The notes below the pieces were generated by a model that worked only from the letters and a program-made list of their open reading frames with translations, was not told the origin of the DNA and made no database searches. DNA of 18,940 bases from positions 1-18,940 of the forward strand of contig CADBMG010000127.1 of NCBI GenBank assembly GCA_902795745.1. The letters are read 5' to 3'. The position numbers and the translations under genes were made by a program. Positions 1 through 6,840 of the stretch are shown here, in pieces. Source of the DNA: an uncultured Pseudomonadota bacterium. GTDB lineage: Bacteria > Pseudomonadota > Alphaproteobacteria > RF32 > CAG-239. Positions within the stretch are counted from its first letter, which is position 1. Every line of letters begins with the position of its first letter.

Positions 1-419
1 ACGACCGATTCGGCACCTCCGCTTATAACTTGCGTTTCGTATGTTTTAGGCATAACAGGAGCCGGAGCACTTAAATCTGCCGGTACAGGTTTACCTTCTA
101 AAATCTTAAAACGAATTTCCGTATCACGATTAATTTTATCAAGCTTTTTATCAATTTCCTTAATCTGATGTTCCATATTATCAATGCGACCGTTAAGCTG
201 GCGAACATTTTCTTCCCATTGCGTTACTTTGGCTTGAAAATCCGAGTTTGCTGCTGAGGCACCTTTTTCCGAACTTTCTATTCCGCGATATACCTGCCGC
301 TGTAATACGGTAACATCTTCACGCAACTGATTTAATTCATGTGTCCAGTCGGCTGCTTTAACGGTTGAAATGCTTATCATCATACCGCACAATAAGCCAC
401 TAAATAAAATCTTATTCAT
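1..419 (-). CDS. cpoB: CpoB/YbgF-like Tol-Pal associated periplasmic protein, N-terminal part
   Basis: Only the first 139 codons are in the window; the gene runs off the left edge. The translation starts MNKILFSGLLCGMM, a signal peptide ending near VKA/AD at residue 22. A polar, heptad-like stretch follows (about residues 24-95, with ELNQLREDVTVLQRQVYRG and LNGRIDNMEHQIKEIDKKL), and then a Pro/Ala-rich linker. This is the layout of YbgF/CpoB: a trimerising coiled coil before C-terminal TPR repeats, which would lie outside the window. In the family CpoB links Tol-Pal constriction of the outer membrane with septal peptidoglycan synthesis in the periplasm. The start ATG has AGGGAG upstream at good spacing and a sigma70-like promoter about 30 bp further up. 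The call rests on the N-terminal pattern alone; another periplasmic coiled-coil protein is possible. Confidence 0.7.
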   Translation of the reverse strand, partial: MNKILFSGLLCGMMISISTVKAADWTHELNQLREDVTVLQRQVYRGIESSEKGASAANSDFQAKVTQWEENVRQLNGRIDNMEHQIKEIDKKLDKINRDTEIRFKILEGKPVPADLSAPAPVMPKTYETQVISGGAESV

Positions 420-446
420 TATAACAATCTCCCTTAGTTTGTTGTT

Positions 447-474
447 ATTATAGATAATAAACAAATAAAGTCAA
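447..474 (-). promoter_or_regulatory. Promoter of the cpoB-like gene
   Basis: On the minus strand TTGACT (474-469) and a perfect TATAAT (452-447) are separated by 16 bp. They lie just upstream of the AGGGAG ribosome site and the ATG at 419. Transcription should begin near 440, so the gene need not depend on the upstream membrane-protein gene, which has its own terminator. Confidence 0.75.
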
Positions 475-518
475 ATCTTTGCGTTGTTTTGCCACAATTT
501 TTAAAATCCGTAGTATAC

Positions 519-555
519 AAAAAATCTCTTGCGGCACATGGCGGCAAGAGATTTT
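519..555 (-). terminator. Rho-independent terminator after the small membrane-protein gene
   Basis: A perfect 12-bp stem pairs 521-532 (AAAATCTCTTGC) with 544-555 (GCAAGAGATTTT) around an 11-nt loop. On the minus strand the stem runs out into six Ts. It lies 4 bases beyond the stop codon of the gene at 560-979 and isolates that gene from cpoB. Confidence 0.85.
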
Positions 556-559
556 AAGA

Positions 560-979
560 TTATTGTACTGACAAGTAGTGAATAAAGCGATACACTACAT
601 CGCAGAATCCGATAAAAACAAGGGCTGCGACAAATATCATCAGCCAGAATATTACATTCATTTTCAATGTTTCAGTACTGTGCAGGGCTAAGTTTTCGGC
701 TTTTTCCCAAGCCTTTTCCCAACCTGCGACCATAACACCCAAAAAGCTGAAAATGAATATTACTCCGAAAGCAAATTGGGCACCCGCCGAAATTGAAACA
801 CCAAAAAGTCCACAGATGGCTTTGCTGACTACGGCAAATGCCAACATAACGCACATTGCAATAATAAATGCTTTAAGTGCCAACCACAGCAGCATTGCTG
901 CCGTACATAAGGTCTTTCTCATAATTAAAGTATTTAAATAATTGGTAATTTGTTTCTTATCTAGCACATACTTATGCAT
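560..979 (-). CDS. Small hypothetical inner-membrane protein
   Basis: I do not recognise this 139-residue protein. It has about three hydrophobic, probably membrane-spanning segments: roughly residues 28-60 (possibly two helices), 65-86, and 105-130 near the C-terminus. Between the last two is a short charged stretch, GWEKAWEKAENLA. The start is uncertain. The first ATG (979) has no evident Shine-Dalgarno, and neither does the next in-frame ATG at 922 (MRKTLCTAAM), which would begin the protein almost directly at the first hydrophobic segment. The gene is monocistronic: a strong terminator follows its stop, and the divergent rpmG promoter lies upstream. No cytoplasmic domain or catalytic motif is visible, so no function is proposed. 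Confidence 0.7.
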   Translation of the reverse strand: MHKYVLDKKQITNYLNTLIMRKTLCTAAMLLWLALKAFIIAMCVMLAFAVVSKAICGLFGVSISAGAQFAFGVIFIFSFLGVMVAGWEKAWEKAENLALHSTETLKMNVIFWLMIFVAALVFIGFCDVVYRFIHYLSVQ

Positions 980-1033
980 AATGCAAGTACAATTTGATTG
1001 TAAAAATTTATTCGTTTTCTGAGTAAAAAGCTA

Positions 1034-1061
1034 TTGACAACAGGCTTAAAATATGTATACT
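1034..1061 (+). promoter_or_regulatory. rpmG promoter
   Basis: A perfect TTGACA (1034-1039) and TATACT (1056-1061) are separated by 16 bp. They lie 46 bp before the rpmG ATG, with no other gene between. This is among the best sigma70-type promoters in the window, as expected for a ribosomal protein gene. Confidence 0.85.
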
Positions 1062-1107
1062 GCGCCTAAATGTTTTTAATTGATAACTTTTAAGAAGAGT
1101 AAAGAAA

Positions 1108-1275
1108 ATGGCAAAAGCAGTAAAGATTAAAGTAAAAATGGAAAGCACAGCCGGAACAGGCACTTTCTTTATCGCAGAAAAAAATCCGCGTACTCATCCG
1201 GAAAAGCTTGCAATGAAGAAGTATGATAAAAAATCTCGCAAGCATGAAGAGTTCGTAGAAAAGAAGTTGAAGTAA
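1108..1275 (+). CDS. rpmG: 50S ribosomal protein L33
   Basis: This 55-codon gene encodes MAKAVKIKVKMESTAGTGTF through to KKSRKHEEFVEKKLK. The segment around residues 26-42 (NPRTHPEKLAMKKYDKK) and the final VEKKLK are the L33 signature. L33 is a small basic protein of the large subunit near the E site. This copy has no cysteines, so it is the zinc-independent C-minus form usual in Alphaproteobacteria. Length matches the family (about 55 residues). AAGAAGAG and AAAGAAA precede the ATG, so the Shine-Dalgarno is weak but purine-rich. It has its own strong promoter and ends in a terminator shared with the convergent recombinase operon, so it is transcribed alone. Confidence 0.95.
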   Translation: MAKAVKIKVKMESTAGTGTFFIAEKNPRTHPEKLAMKKYDKKSRKHEEFVEKKLK

Positions 1276-1302
1276 TTTTTTTCTGAATTCATACGATAAA
1301 AG

Positions 1303-1339
1303 AAAGAGGTTTGCCGGCAAGGAGCAGACCTCTTTTATT
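1303..1339. terminator. Bidirectional terminator between rpmG and xerC
   Basis: The arms AAAGAGGTTTGC (1303-1314) and GCAGACCTCTTT (1324-1335) form a 12-bp stem with one G-U wobble and a 9-nt loop. T-rich sequence (TTTTATTTTATT) follows on the plus strand and A/T-rich sequence on the other. It serves rpmG and lies directly after the xerC stop codon on the minus strand. Confidence 0.85.
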
Positions 1340-2284
1340 TTATTCTTCGGTCTTTTCAAGCGGATGCGCTTTATGGTATTCCTTTTGCAAAGTTTCAATT
1401 TGAACATCGGTGTAGCGCTGGGTCGTGATTAGGGATGAATGACCTAACAATTGTTGAATTGAGCGCAAATCAACTCCCGAAGCAAGTAACTGCGTTGCAA
1501 AAGAATGACGTAAGGCATGGGGCGTCAAATTATCAGGTAGGCCCATTCGCATTCGTAACTTTTGCATCTGTCGTTGTACCACACGCGGACTTAATCGCTC
1601 GCCTCGAGCTCCCAAAAATAGCGGCTCACCTTCTTGTGCCGCATAAGGACTTTTAGCAAGGTAAGCTTCGATATTCGGCCAAATAATCGGCAGTAGGGGA
1701 ACTATACGATCTTTTTGCCCCTTACCTCTTATGCGAAGGAACTCGCTTTTCGCCGTAATATCGCCAACATTTAAGGCAAGTGCTTCCGAGATGCGCAATC
1801 CGCATCCGTAGAGCAGCATAAAAAGTGCTCTGTCGCGAAGCCCTTGCCACGCGTCGGTAGCAATATTTTTAATCTCATCCAAGACTTCAAATGCATCTTC
1901 CACATCAAGTGCTTTGGGGAGAACCTTTTCTTTTTTGGGTACAGATATAATGCTGATTGCCGAATTTTTTGCTATATCATTGGCATCCAGCCATTTAAAG
2001 AAACTCTTGATAGAAGAAATTTCTCTTGCCATAGACGACTTGGTGACCTTTTGAGCCGCTCTTTCGCTTAAAAAACGTCGAAAAGCGTGTACATCTAAAT
2101 TTTCCAAATCAGATAAAGATACTTTTCGGTCGGAAATTATTTTTTGCAAGAAAATGGCTAAATCACGAGAATATGCATCAAGTGTATGTTCCGAATACAT
2201 ACGTTCTTTCAGAAGATAGTCGCACCACCGTTTGATAATCGGCAGCAATGTTGCATCTGCATTAAAGTCTATTGCCTGTTTCAA
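1340..2284 (-). CDS. xerC: Tyrosine recombinase XerC (chromosome dimer resolution)
   Basis: This 314-residue protein has an N-terminal SAM-like core-binding domain (about 10-105) and a C-terminal catalytic domain (about 120-305). The full active set is visible: Arg164 in GCGLRISEAL, Lys188 in RGKGQKDR, His256 and Arg259 in HALRHSFAT, His282 in LLGHSS, and nucleophile Tyr291 in RYTDV. Xer recombinases act with FtsK at dif to resolve chromosome dimers. The ending YHKAHPLEK resembles the AHP ending of alphaproteobacterial XerC more than XerD, but the two are hard to separate by eye. Translation begins at TTG one base after the stop codon of the SH3-domain gene, with GAGG some 12 bases upstream. 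This suggests translational coupling. No in-frame ATG occurs before residue 30, which would cut into the N-terminal domain. Confidence 0.88.
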   Translation of the reverse strand: MKQAIDFNADATLLPIIKRWCDYLLKERMYSEHTLDAYSRDLAIFLQKIISDRKVSLSDLENLDVHAFRRFLSERAAQKVTKSSMAREISSIKSFFKWLDANDIAKNSAISIISVPKKEKVLPKALDVEDAFEVLDEIKNIATDAWQGLRDRALFMLLYGCGLRISEALALNVGDITAKSEFLRIRGKGQKDRIVPLLPIIWPNIEAYLAKSPYAAQEGEPLFLGARGERLSPRVVQRQMQKLRMRMGLPDNLTPHALRHSFATQLLASGVDLRSIQQLLGHSSLITTQRYTDVQIETLQKEYHKAHPLEKTEE

Positions 2285-2285
2285 C

Positions 2286-2798
2286 TTATTTTATAACCTC
2301 ATCATCATAAAGACCATATAAAGCAGATCTTGTAATCCAACCACGTACGTTGTCAAATTTAATCAGACACATATCGCTTCGTGCCGGACATTTATCCACT
2401 TCACCTACTACACCGTCTTCAACATAAGCAACAATACGAGATTCTCTTTCCGGTTTGGCAAAAACATTGTTCTGTCCCGGATTTTTTACCCTGACAAAGC
2501 GACGTCCGGAAAGCATAGCCTTATGCACCCAGCTTTCTGAACCTTCCCAATCTTTTATTTTGCGCCACAGCTCAAATTCGGCAATTATTTCTACCGGTGC
2601 ACCTTTTTGTTTATATACCCACTCTATCGGGTAACGGCTTCCCGGACCGGAACGAGCATTAATCAAACTGGAACGAAGCGAAACCATTCGCGGCAAAGCA
2701 AGACCGCTTTCACTTTCTTCTTCATTTTCGGCTTGTGCCGGAAAGATAACTCCGCAACTCAGCACAATTACCGCTAAAATTTTGAAAAAATTTTCCAT
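2286..2798 (-). CDS. Secreted SH3-domain protein
   Basis: This 170-residue protein starts with a signal peptide (MENFFKILAVIVLSCGVIFP, cleavage after AQA near residue 23). Two bacterial SH3-like segments follow. The first is about 38-100 (LINARSGPGSRYPIEWVY ... SWVHKAML). The second is about 101-165 (VFAKPERESRIVAYVEDG ... VRGWITRSALYG). The NxRSGPG opening and the closing GWI/SWV tryptophans are typical of the SH3_4/SH3b families, which bind peptidoglycan or peptides in the periplasm. No enzymatic domain is attached. Such proteins are common next to unrelated genes in Alphaproteobacteria. The start is supported by AAAGGA seven bases before the ATG. It is the first gene of a two-gene operon with xerC, lying divergent from the M20 peptidase. 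Confidence 0.85.
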   Translation of the reverse strand: MENFFKILAVIVLSCGVIFPAQAENEEESESGLALPRMVSLRSSLINARSGPGSRYPIEWVYKQKGAPVEIIAEFELWRKIKDWEGSESWVHKAMLSGRRFVRVKNPGQNNVFAKPERESRIVAYVEDGVVGEVDKCPARSDMCLIKFDNVRGWITRSALYGLYDDEVIK

Positions 2799-2887
2799 AT
2801 CTGCATCCTTTTACCTATTTTAAATCAATATGCCGTAAATATATTAAAAAAATGGTAAAAATTTGCAAAAAAACAGAGGAAGAAAAA

Positions 2888-4006
2888 ATGGATTTGCTAA
2901 ACACCGCACAAGACTTGATTCGCTTTCGTACCGAAACCGGTAATGCCGCAGAAATTGCCAAGGCAGCAGAGTATATCAAAAATAAATATGCAGGAACTAA
3001 AGTAAAAGTCGAGATTTTTCAATCCACTGCTTCACCGGTTATTTTTCTGCGTAATACCGATGATTGGGATTTTGACGTTATTGTATTGGGACACATTGAT
3101 GTTGTTCCGGCGGCAGATGAGATGTTTGAGCCCTATATTAAAGACGGAAAAATGTTCGGTCGCGGTACGCTTGATATGAAGTCATTTGCTGCGGTGGCGA
3201 TGAATTCAATGGAATATGTTGCCGCTAAGGGTTTGCCGCTCAAATTTGGGGTTATTCTTTCCACCGACGAAGAAAAAGGCAGTAAATCGACAGAATCATT
3301 TTTGGCGGCATATCCGAATATTACGGCAAAAATTGTCCTTGATAATGATGTTGGCGGGGATATTTCAAAAATTATCAGCAAATGCAAAAATCCGGTATTT
3401 GTAAAGTTAATTGCCAAAGGCAGAGAGGCTCACGGCTCAACACCGTGGGAAGGAATTGATGCCAATGAACTGCTGTTTAAAACTTGGCAAAATATAAGGA
3501 AAATATATCCTTACTATTCGGCAGAATTATCGCAACCGAACGATTTTTGGTTCGATACATTGCACTTTGCAACTTTTTCTGGCGGACAAGTTTTAAACAT
3601 TATTTCCAACTATGCGGAGGCGTTATTGGATTTTCGCCTGACCGAAAATTCATCGGTTGAGAACTTGGAGAAAAATTTGCAGAAATGTTTGGAAAAAGGC
3701 GTCGAATATAAAATTGTTTCTGCCAGCACTCCGGTGGTAATGGATGAACAAAACGAAGATATTTTGGATTATAAACGCTTTGCTGAAAATATTTTAGGAA
3801 GAAAAATAGAGTTTGAACATATCGGTGGAGCTACCGATTCTCGAGCTTTTGCGGTCAAGGGTTCGACGGTAATTATGCATTCCGGCAGCGGAGAGGGAAT
3901 GCATGCCGCCGGAGAATATGTAGAAATTGAAAGTGTAAAGCAAATTGCCGATATTCAGATAAAGTTTTTGGAACATTTGGCTAAACGCAAGATGCAATCC
4001 GATTAA
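2888..4006 (+). CDS. M20 family metallo-deacylase/peptidase (ArgE/DapE-like)
   Basis: The reading frame opens at 2852, but the ATG at 2888 has GAGGAAG at correct spacing and the upstream one has none. I therefore start at 2888, giving 372 residues. In that numbering the dinuclear zinc site is visible: His69 and Asp71 in GHIDVVP, Asp96 in GRGTLDMK, Glu128-Glu129 in STDEEKG, Asp152 in VLDNDVGG, and a distal His339 in GMHAAGEYV. A dimerisation (lid) domain spans roughly 170-275. The GATDSRAF segment resembles the substrate-site region of ArgE and DapE, which remove acetyl or succinyl groups from ornithine or diaminopimelate precursors. Substrate cannot be fixed by eye, because the family also contains di- and tripeptidases and carboxypeptidases. 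No biosynthetic partner gene is adjacent. Its stop codon overlaps that of the convergent rhodanese gene. Confidence 0.88.
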   Translation: MDLLNTAQDLIRFRTETGNAAEIAKAAEYIKNKYAGTKVKVEIFQSTASPVIFLRNTDDWDFDVIVLGHIDVVPAADEMFEPYIKDGKMFGRGTLDMKSFAAVAMNSMEYVAAKGLPLKFGVILSTDEEKGSKSTESFLAAYPNITAKIVLDNDVGGDISKIISKCKNPVFVKLIAKGREAHGSTPWEGIDANELLFKTWQNIRKIYPYYSAELSQPNDFWFDTLHFATFSGGQVLNIISNYAEALLDFRLTENSSVENLEKNLQKCLEKGVEYKIVSASTPVVMDEQNEDILDYKRFAENILGRKIEFEHIGGATDSRAFAVKGSTVIMHSGSGEGMHAAGEYVEIESVKQIADIQIKFLEHLAKRKMQSD

Positions 4007-4314
4007 TGGCGTATGATTTCTACCCCTTCGTATTCGGCTTCCACCATGCCGCCGACAATAACAGCTACGTTGTTGAAACCGGCTTTTTCAAACATTTCAG
4101 CAGCTTGCGAAGCTCTTGCTCCCGAAGCGCAGAGAATGTTTATGGTGTTGCCTTTTCCAAGTTGATTTTCCTTGATAAATTCTATCGGATCCAGTTCATC
4201 AAGGCTCTTAAATACATGCGGCTGTTTCAGCTCTTCCACGGCATATTCTTCCGGCGAACGAACATCCAAAATAAATGAATCCTTAGTCAGGTATATCGGT
4301 TTAATAAAACGCAT
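4003..4314 (-). CDS. Single-domain rhodanese-like sulfurtransferase
   Basis: A 103-residue protein consisting of one rhodanese domain. ILDVRSPEEYAVEEL (about 16-30) is the usual N-terminal motif. Cys62 in LCASGARAS is the persulfide-carrying active cysteine in the expected CxxGxRA loop. The C-terminus VIVGGMVEAEYEG is the usual final motif. It is cytoplasmic, with no signal peptide. Two ATGs lie close together (4320 and 4314). AAGGAG abuts the first but sits seven bases before the second, so translation most likely begins at 4314. Small rhodaneses of this type transfer sulfur from thiosulfate or persulfide donors; the partner is not evident here. The gene is convergent with the M20 gene and overlaps it by four bases. 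Confidence 0.88.
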   Translation of the reverse strand: MRFIKPIYLTKDSFILDVRSPEEYAVEELKQPHVFKSLDELDPIEFIKENQLGKGNTINILCASGARASQAAEMFEKAGFNNVAVIVGGMVEAEYEGVEIIRH

Positions 4315-4436
4315 AGTCATTCTCCTTATTGGAAATATAGTACTTGTTTTGTCGGTTTAAATATACTCTGATTAGCATAATTTATTAAATATTTATGCCA
4401 CATCAAACTTTTAATTTTGGCATATTGCATTTTATG

Positions 4437-4464
4437 TTGACTTGTGTCACAAATTAATTATACT
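4437..4464 (+). promoter_or_regulatory. Promoter of the pilin-like gene, with a palindrome in the spacer
   Basis: TTGACT (4437-4442) and TATACT (4459-4464) are 16 bp apart and lie about 40 bp before the pilin-like ATG. The spacer contains a perfect palindrome, TTGTGTCACAA (4442-4452), that overlaps the last base of the -35 box. This is a natural position for a repressor or activator site, but no regulator is identified. Confidence 0.75.
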
Positions 4465-4506
4465 TAAATCTACTTTACAATTATGTACTTTTTAAGGAGA
4501 AACCAA

Positions 4507-5202
4507 ATGAGAATTAATCAGTCCGGTCGTTCAATGATAGAAATGCTTGGTGTGTTGGCTATTATTGGCGTTCTTTCTGTCGGAGGTATTGCCGGATATT
4601 CCAAAGCGATGACTAAGTATAAGACCAATAAAATTAAGGATCAGGTTTCGACTATTGTTGCAAATCTTCGCACTTTATATACTCAACAGGTATCTTATGC
4701 CGGATTAAATAACAAAACGGCAATTCAAATGGATATTATTCCTGAGGATATGATTGTTACAAACGGAGATGGTCGCTTGGTTAATCCTTTTAATGGTTCG
4801 GTATTTATAGGAAGCGGACGTTTGGGGACTTCGGTAACCGGTACGGATAATGACAATAAAGCATTTGTTATTGAATACAACGGACTGCCGCGTGCGGCTT
4901 GTGTTGATTTGGCTACCGGAGATTGGGGTTCCGGCTCTTCTTCCGGTGTTATGGGAATAAAAGCCGTCGGCACATTTGCACCGGAAGCATCAGCTTCAAC
5001 GCCGGAGGCAGTAGTAGATGTTTCTGAGATTCAATTTAAGTCCGGTGGGGCAATTTGCGAAGGTACTGCGGCAACACAAGGTTCAATTGTAGCTTGCGCC
5101 GGCGGAGCTCAGACAACTATACCAATTCAGGTAGCTCAAGCAGCCATTGCGTGCAATTGCGGTTCAGTTAACGGGTGCAGTTTGTACTGGAAGTATTTCT
5201 AA
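4507..5202 (+). CDS. Type IV pilin-like protein with prepilin leader
   Basis: The start at 4507 is chosen because AAGGAGA lies six bases upstream; the earlier in-frame ATG at 4483 has none. The 231-residue product has a seven-residue leader, MRINQSG. It is followed by RSMIEMLGVLAIIGVLS, so a prepilin peptidase would cut after Gly7 and leave Glu at position +5 of the mature protein. A hydrophobic helix (about 10-30) and an alpha-helical spine lead into a Gly/Ser/Thr-rich globular head. The head holds six cysteines (132, 184, 197, 216, 218, 224), probably in disulfides. The N-terminus resembles the PilS/type IVb-like pilins. No assembly ATPase, secretin or prepilin peptidase is adjacent. The gene stands alone between its own promoter and terminator, so it could be a pilus subunit or a pseudopilin. 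Confidence 0.85.
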   Translation: MRINQSGRSMIEMLGVLAIIGVLSVGGIAGYSKAMTKYKTNKIKDQVSTIVANLRTLYTQQVSYAGLNNKTAIQMDIIPEDMIVTNGDGRLVNPFNGSVFIGSGRLGTSVTGTDNDNKAFVIEYNGLPRAACVDLATGDWGSGSSSGVMGIKAVGTFAPEASASTPEAVVDVSEIQFKSGGAICEGTAATQGSIVACAGGAQTTIPIQVAQAAIACNCGSVNGCSLYWKYF

Positions 5203-5224
5203 ATCAACTAGTTTTTCTTTTTTC

Positions 5225-5253
5225 AATCCGTCTTCAAAGAAGGCGGATTTTTT
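5225..5253 (+). terminator. Terminator after the pilin-like gene
   Basis: AATCCGTCTTC (5225-5235) and GAAGGCGGATT (5239-5249) pair over 11 bp with one G-U wobble and a tight AAA loop, followed by a run of six Ts (5248-5253). This is a textbook intrinsic terminator 22 bases after the pilin stop codon. Confidence 0.92.
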
Positions 5254-5385
5254 GTTTGTTCAAAAAATGTGAATTATTTGATATTTTTTTATAAATAAGC
5301 AACGTTTTGTTTATTCGTTATTTTTTATCAAAAATTATACTTTGTAATAAGAACAAAAAAAGAACAGTTAATAAAATACTAAAAA

Positions 5386-5427
5386 ATACCATTGAATCCC
5401 ATGAAATACCATGCTATACCATATAAT
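5386..5427 (+). promoter_or_regulatory. mraZ promoter and MraZ-type operator repeats
   Basis: Four direct repeats with an exact 10-bp period precede mraZ: ATACCAT at 5386, ATCCCAT at 5396, ATACCAT at 5406 and ATACCAT at 5416. On the other strand they read ATGG(G/T)AT. The E. coli MraZ operator is built from TGGGN direct repeats separated by 5 nt, which is the same period. A perfect -10 box, TATAAT (5422-5427), overlaps the end of the last repeat, so bound MraZ would cover the promoter. No good -35 hexamer is visible. Confidence 0.8.
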
Positions 5428-5454
5428 AGAAATTAACCCAAGAAGGAATCTGAT

Positions 5455-5925
5455 ATGAGAAAAGTATTTCTCTTTATGGATACAGTGATTAATAAGGTGG
5501 ACGCCAAAGGGCGTGTTTCCCTGCCGTCAGATTACCGTGCAATGGTTAAAGAATTGTCAACCGAAATTGTTTGTTATCGCAGTTTGAGTGCTCCGTGTAT
5601 TGAAGGTTGCTTAGAAGAAACACTTGATAAATTGGCAAATGAAATAGAAGATGCCACCGATTTTTTCTCGGAAGCACAGGATAATCTTACTAATTTGGTT
5701 TTTGGTGATGCCAAACGTTTTACCTTTGACAGTACAGGTCGTATTTTATTAACGGAAAAATTACTGAAACATGCACAAATCACCGATTCGGCAGTGTTTG
5801 TCGGTAAAGGTCGTAAGTTTCAGATATGGAATCCGCAAAACTGGGAAAAAGAAGAGGCAAGAATTCGCGCCGAAGTTCTTAAAAACCGTCCCTCATTGAA
5901 AGCCGCAAAAGGTGAAGATAAATGA
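5455..5925 (+). CDS. mraZ: Transcriptional regulator MraZ
   Basis: This 156-residue protein has two MraZ/AbrB-like half-domains with the diagnostic motifs VDAKGRVSLP (residues 15-24, D16 to R20) and FDSTGRILL (91-99, D92 to R96). MraZ proteins form rings that bind direct repeats upstream of their own operon and regulate the division and cell-wall cluster. AAGGA lies seven bases before the ATG at 5455. The second in-frame ATG (5476) lacks a ribosome site. The charged C-terminal tail (about 130-156) is a little longer than in E. coli MraZ. The gene ends in an ATGA overlap with rsmH, indicating coupled translation, and begins directly behind the four-repeat operator. Confidence 0.96.
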   Translation: MRKVFLFMDTVINKVDAKGRVSLPSDYRAMVKELSTEIVCYRSLSAPCIEGCLEETLDKLANEIEDATDFFSEAQDNLTNLVFGDAKRFTFDSTGRILLTEKLLKHAQITDSAVFVGKGRKFQIWNPQNWEKEEARIRAEVLKNRPSLKAAKGEDK

Positions 5926-6836
5926 GTGAAATGAAACAACGTCATATTCCCGTTATGTTGGATGAAGTGTTGCGGTCTTTGAATCCGCAAAAAGGTGAGG
6001 TTTATGTTGATGCTACTTTCGGCAATGGCGGATACACGGTTGCTATTTTAGAAGCGGCAGATTGTAAAGTTATTGCCCTCGATCGCGATCCGAATGTGCG
6101 GATGCGTGCCAATGAGATAAAAAATATGTATGGTCCGCGTTTTGAATTTCGTTCCGGTCAGTTTGGAGATTTTGCCAATCTGGTGCCGGAGAAAATAAAC
6201 GGTGCGGTTTTTGATATCGGTGTATCGTCAATGCAACTTGATGACAGTGAGCGTGGCTTTTCATTCAACAAAACTGCCGCATTGGATATGCGTATGTCAT
6301 GTGAAGGAATCAGTGCCGCCGACATTGTCAATACATATTCGGAAAAAGATTTGGCTGATTTGATTTATCAATTCGGTGAAGAGCGGAAATCGCGGCAAAT
6401 TGCGGCTCGTATTATTGAATATCGTCGCAAAAAAAATATAGAAACAACCACTGAATTAGCTGAAATAATATATACGGTAATTCATAAACGTGCAGGAGAA
6501 ATTGATCCGGCAACCAGAACATTTCAAGCCTTGCGAATTGCTGTAAATAATGAACTTACTGAGCTGGAAAGCGGGTTAAAAGGAGCATCCTCGCGTCTGC
6601 ATAACGGCGGACGTCTGGTGGTGGTTGATTTTCATTCTCTTGAAGACAGAATTGTTAAAAATTTTATGAAAGAAAACGGTGGTAAAAAAATCCGCGTGTC
6701 AAAATATGCACCGGAGTTGGTGCAGGATGACAGCCTTTTTGCCGAAGTTTCCAAAGTAATAGTTCCACAACCTGCCGAGTGTGCAAAAAATCCGCGTGCT
6801 CGTTCGGCTAAACTCAGATATGCAGTTAGGAGGTAG
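5922..6836 (+). CDS. rsmH: 16S rRNA (cytosine(1402)-N(4))-methyltransferase
   Basis: This 304-residue protein (also called MraW) transfers a methyl group from S-adenosylmethionine to N4 of C1402 in 16S rRNA, tuning the ribosomal P site. Visible motifs are the SAM-binding loop at residues 30-38 (DATFGNGGYT), DIGVSSMQLD at 98-107, DMRM at 122-125, DPATRTFQALRIAVN near 195-209, VVVDFHSLEDRIVK near 233-246, and NPRARSAKLR close to the C-terminus. Length and motif order match the family. The ATG overlaps the mraZ stop in ATGA, and ftsL begins four bases after its stop. It is the second gene of the mraZ operon. Confidence 0.97.
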   Translation: MSEMKQRHIPVMLDEVLRSLNPQKGEVYVDATFGNGGYTVAILEAADCKVIALDRDPNVRMRANEIKNMYGPRFEFRSGQFGDFANLVPEKINGAVFDIGVSSMQLDDSERGFSFNKTAALDMRMSCEGISAADIVNTYSEKDLADLIYQFGEERKSRQIAARIIEYRRKKNIETTTELAEIIYTVIHKRAGEIDPATRTFQALRIAVNNELTELESGLKGASSRLHNGGRLVVVDFHSLEDRIVKNFMKENGGKKIRVSKYAPELVQDDSLFAEVSKVIVPQPAECAKNPRARSAKLRYAVRR

Positions 6837-6840
6837 GCAA

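Noticed and set aside
1090..1407. 105-codon open frame antisense to rpmG
   Set aside because: It covers rpmG and its terminator, has low-complexity basic content and no ribosome site; the 55-codon rpmG on the plus strand is unmistakable.
2393..2401. DnaA-box-like TTATCCACT, and a similar ATATCCACA at about 16301
   Set aside because: Both are single, imperfect and inside coding sequence; no cluster, so no evidence for a replication origin inside the window.
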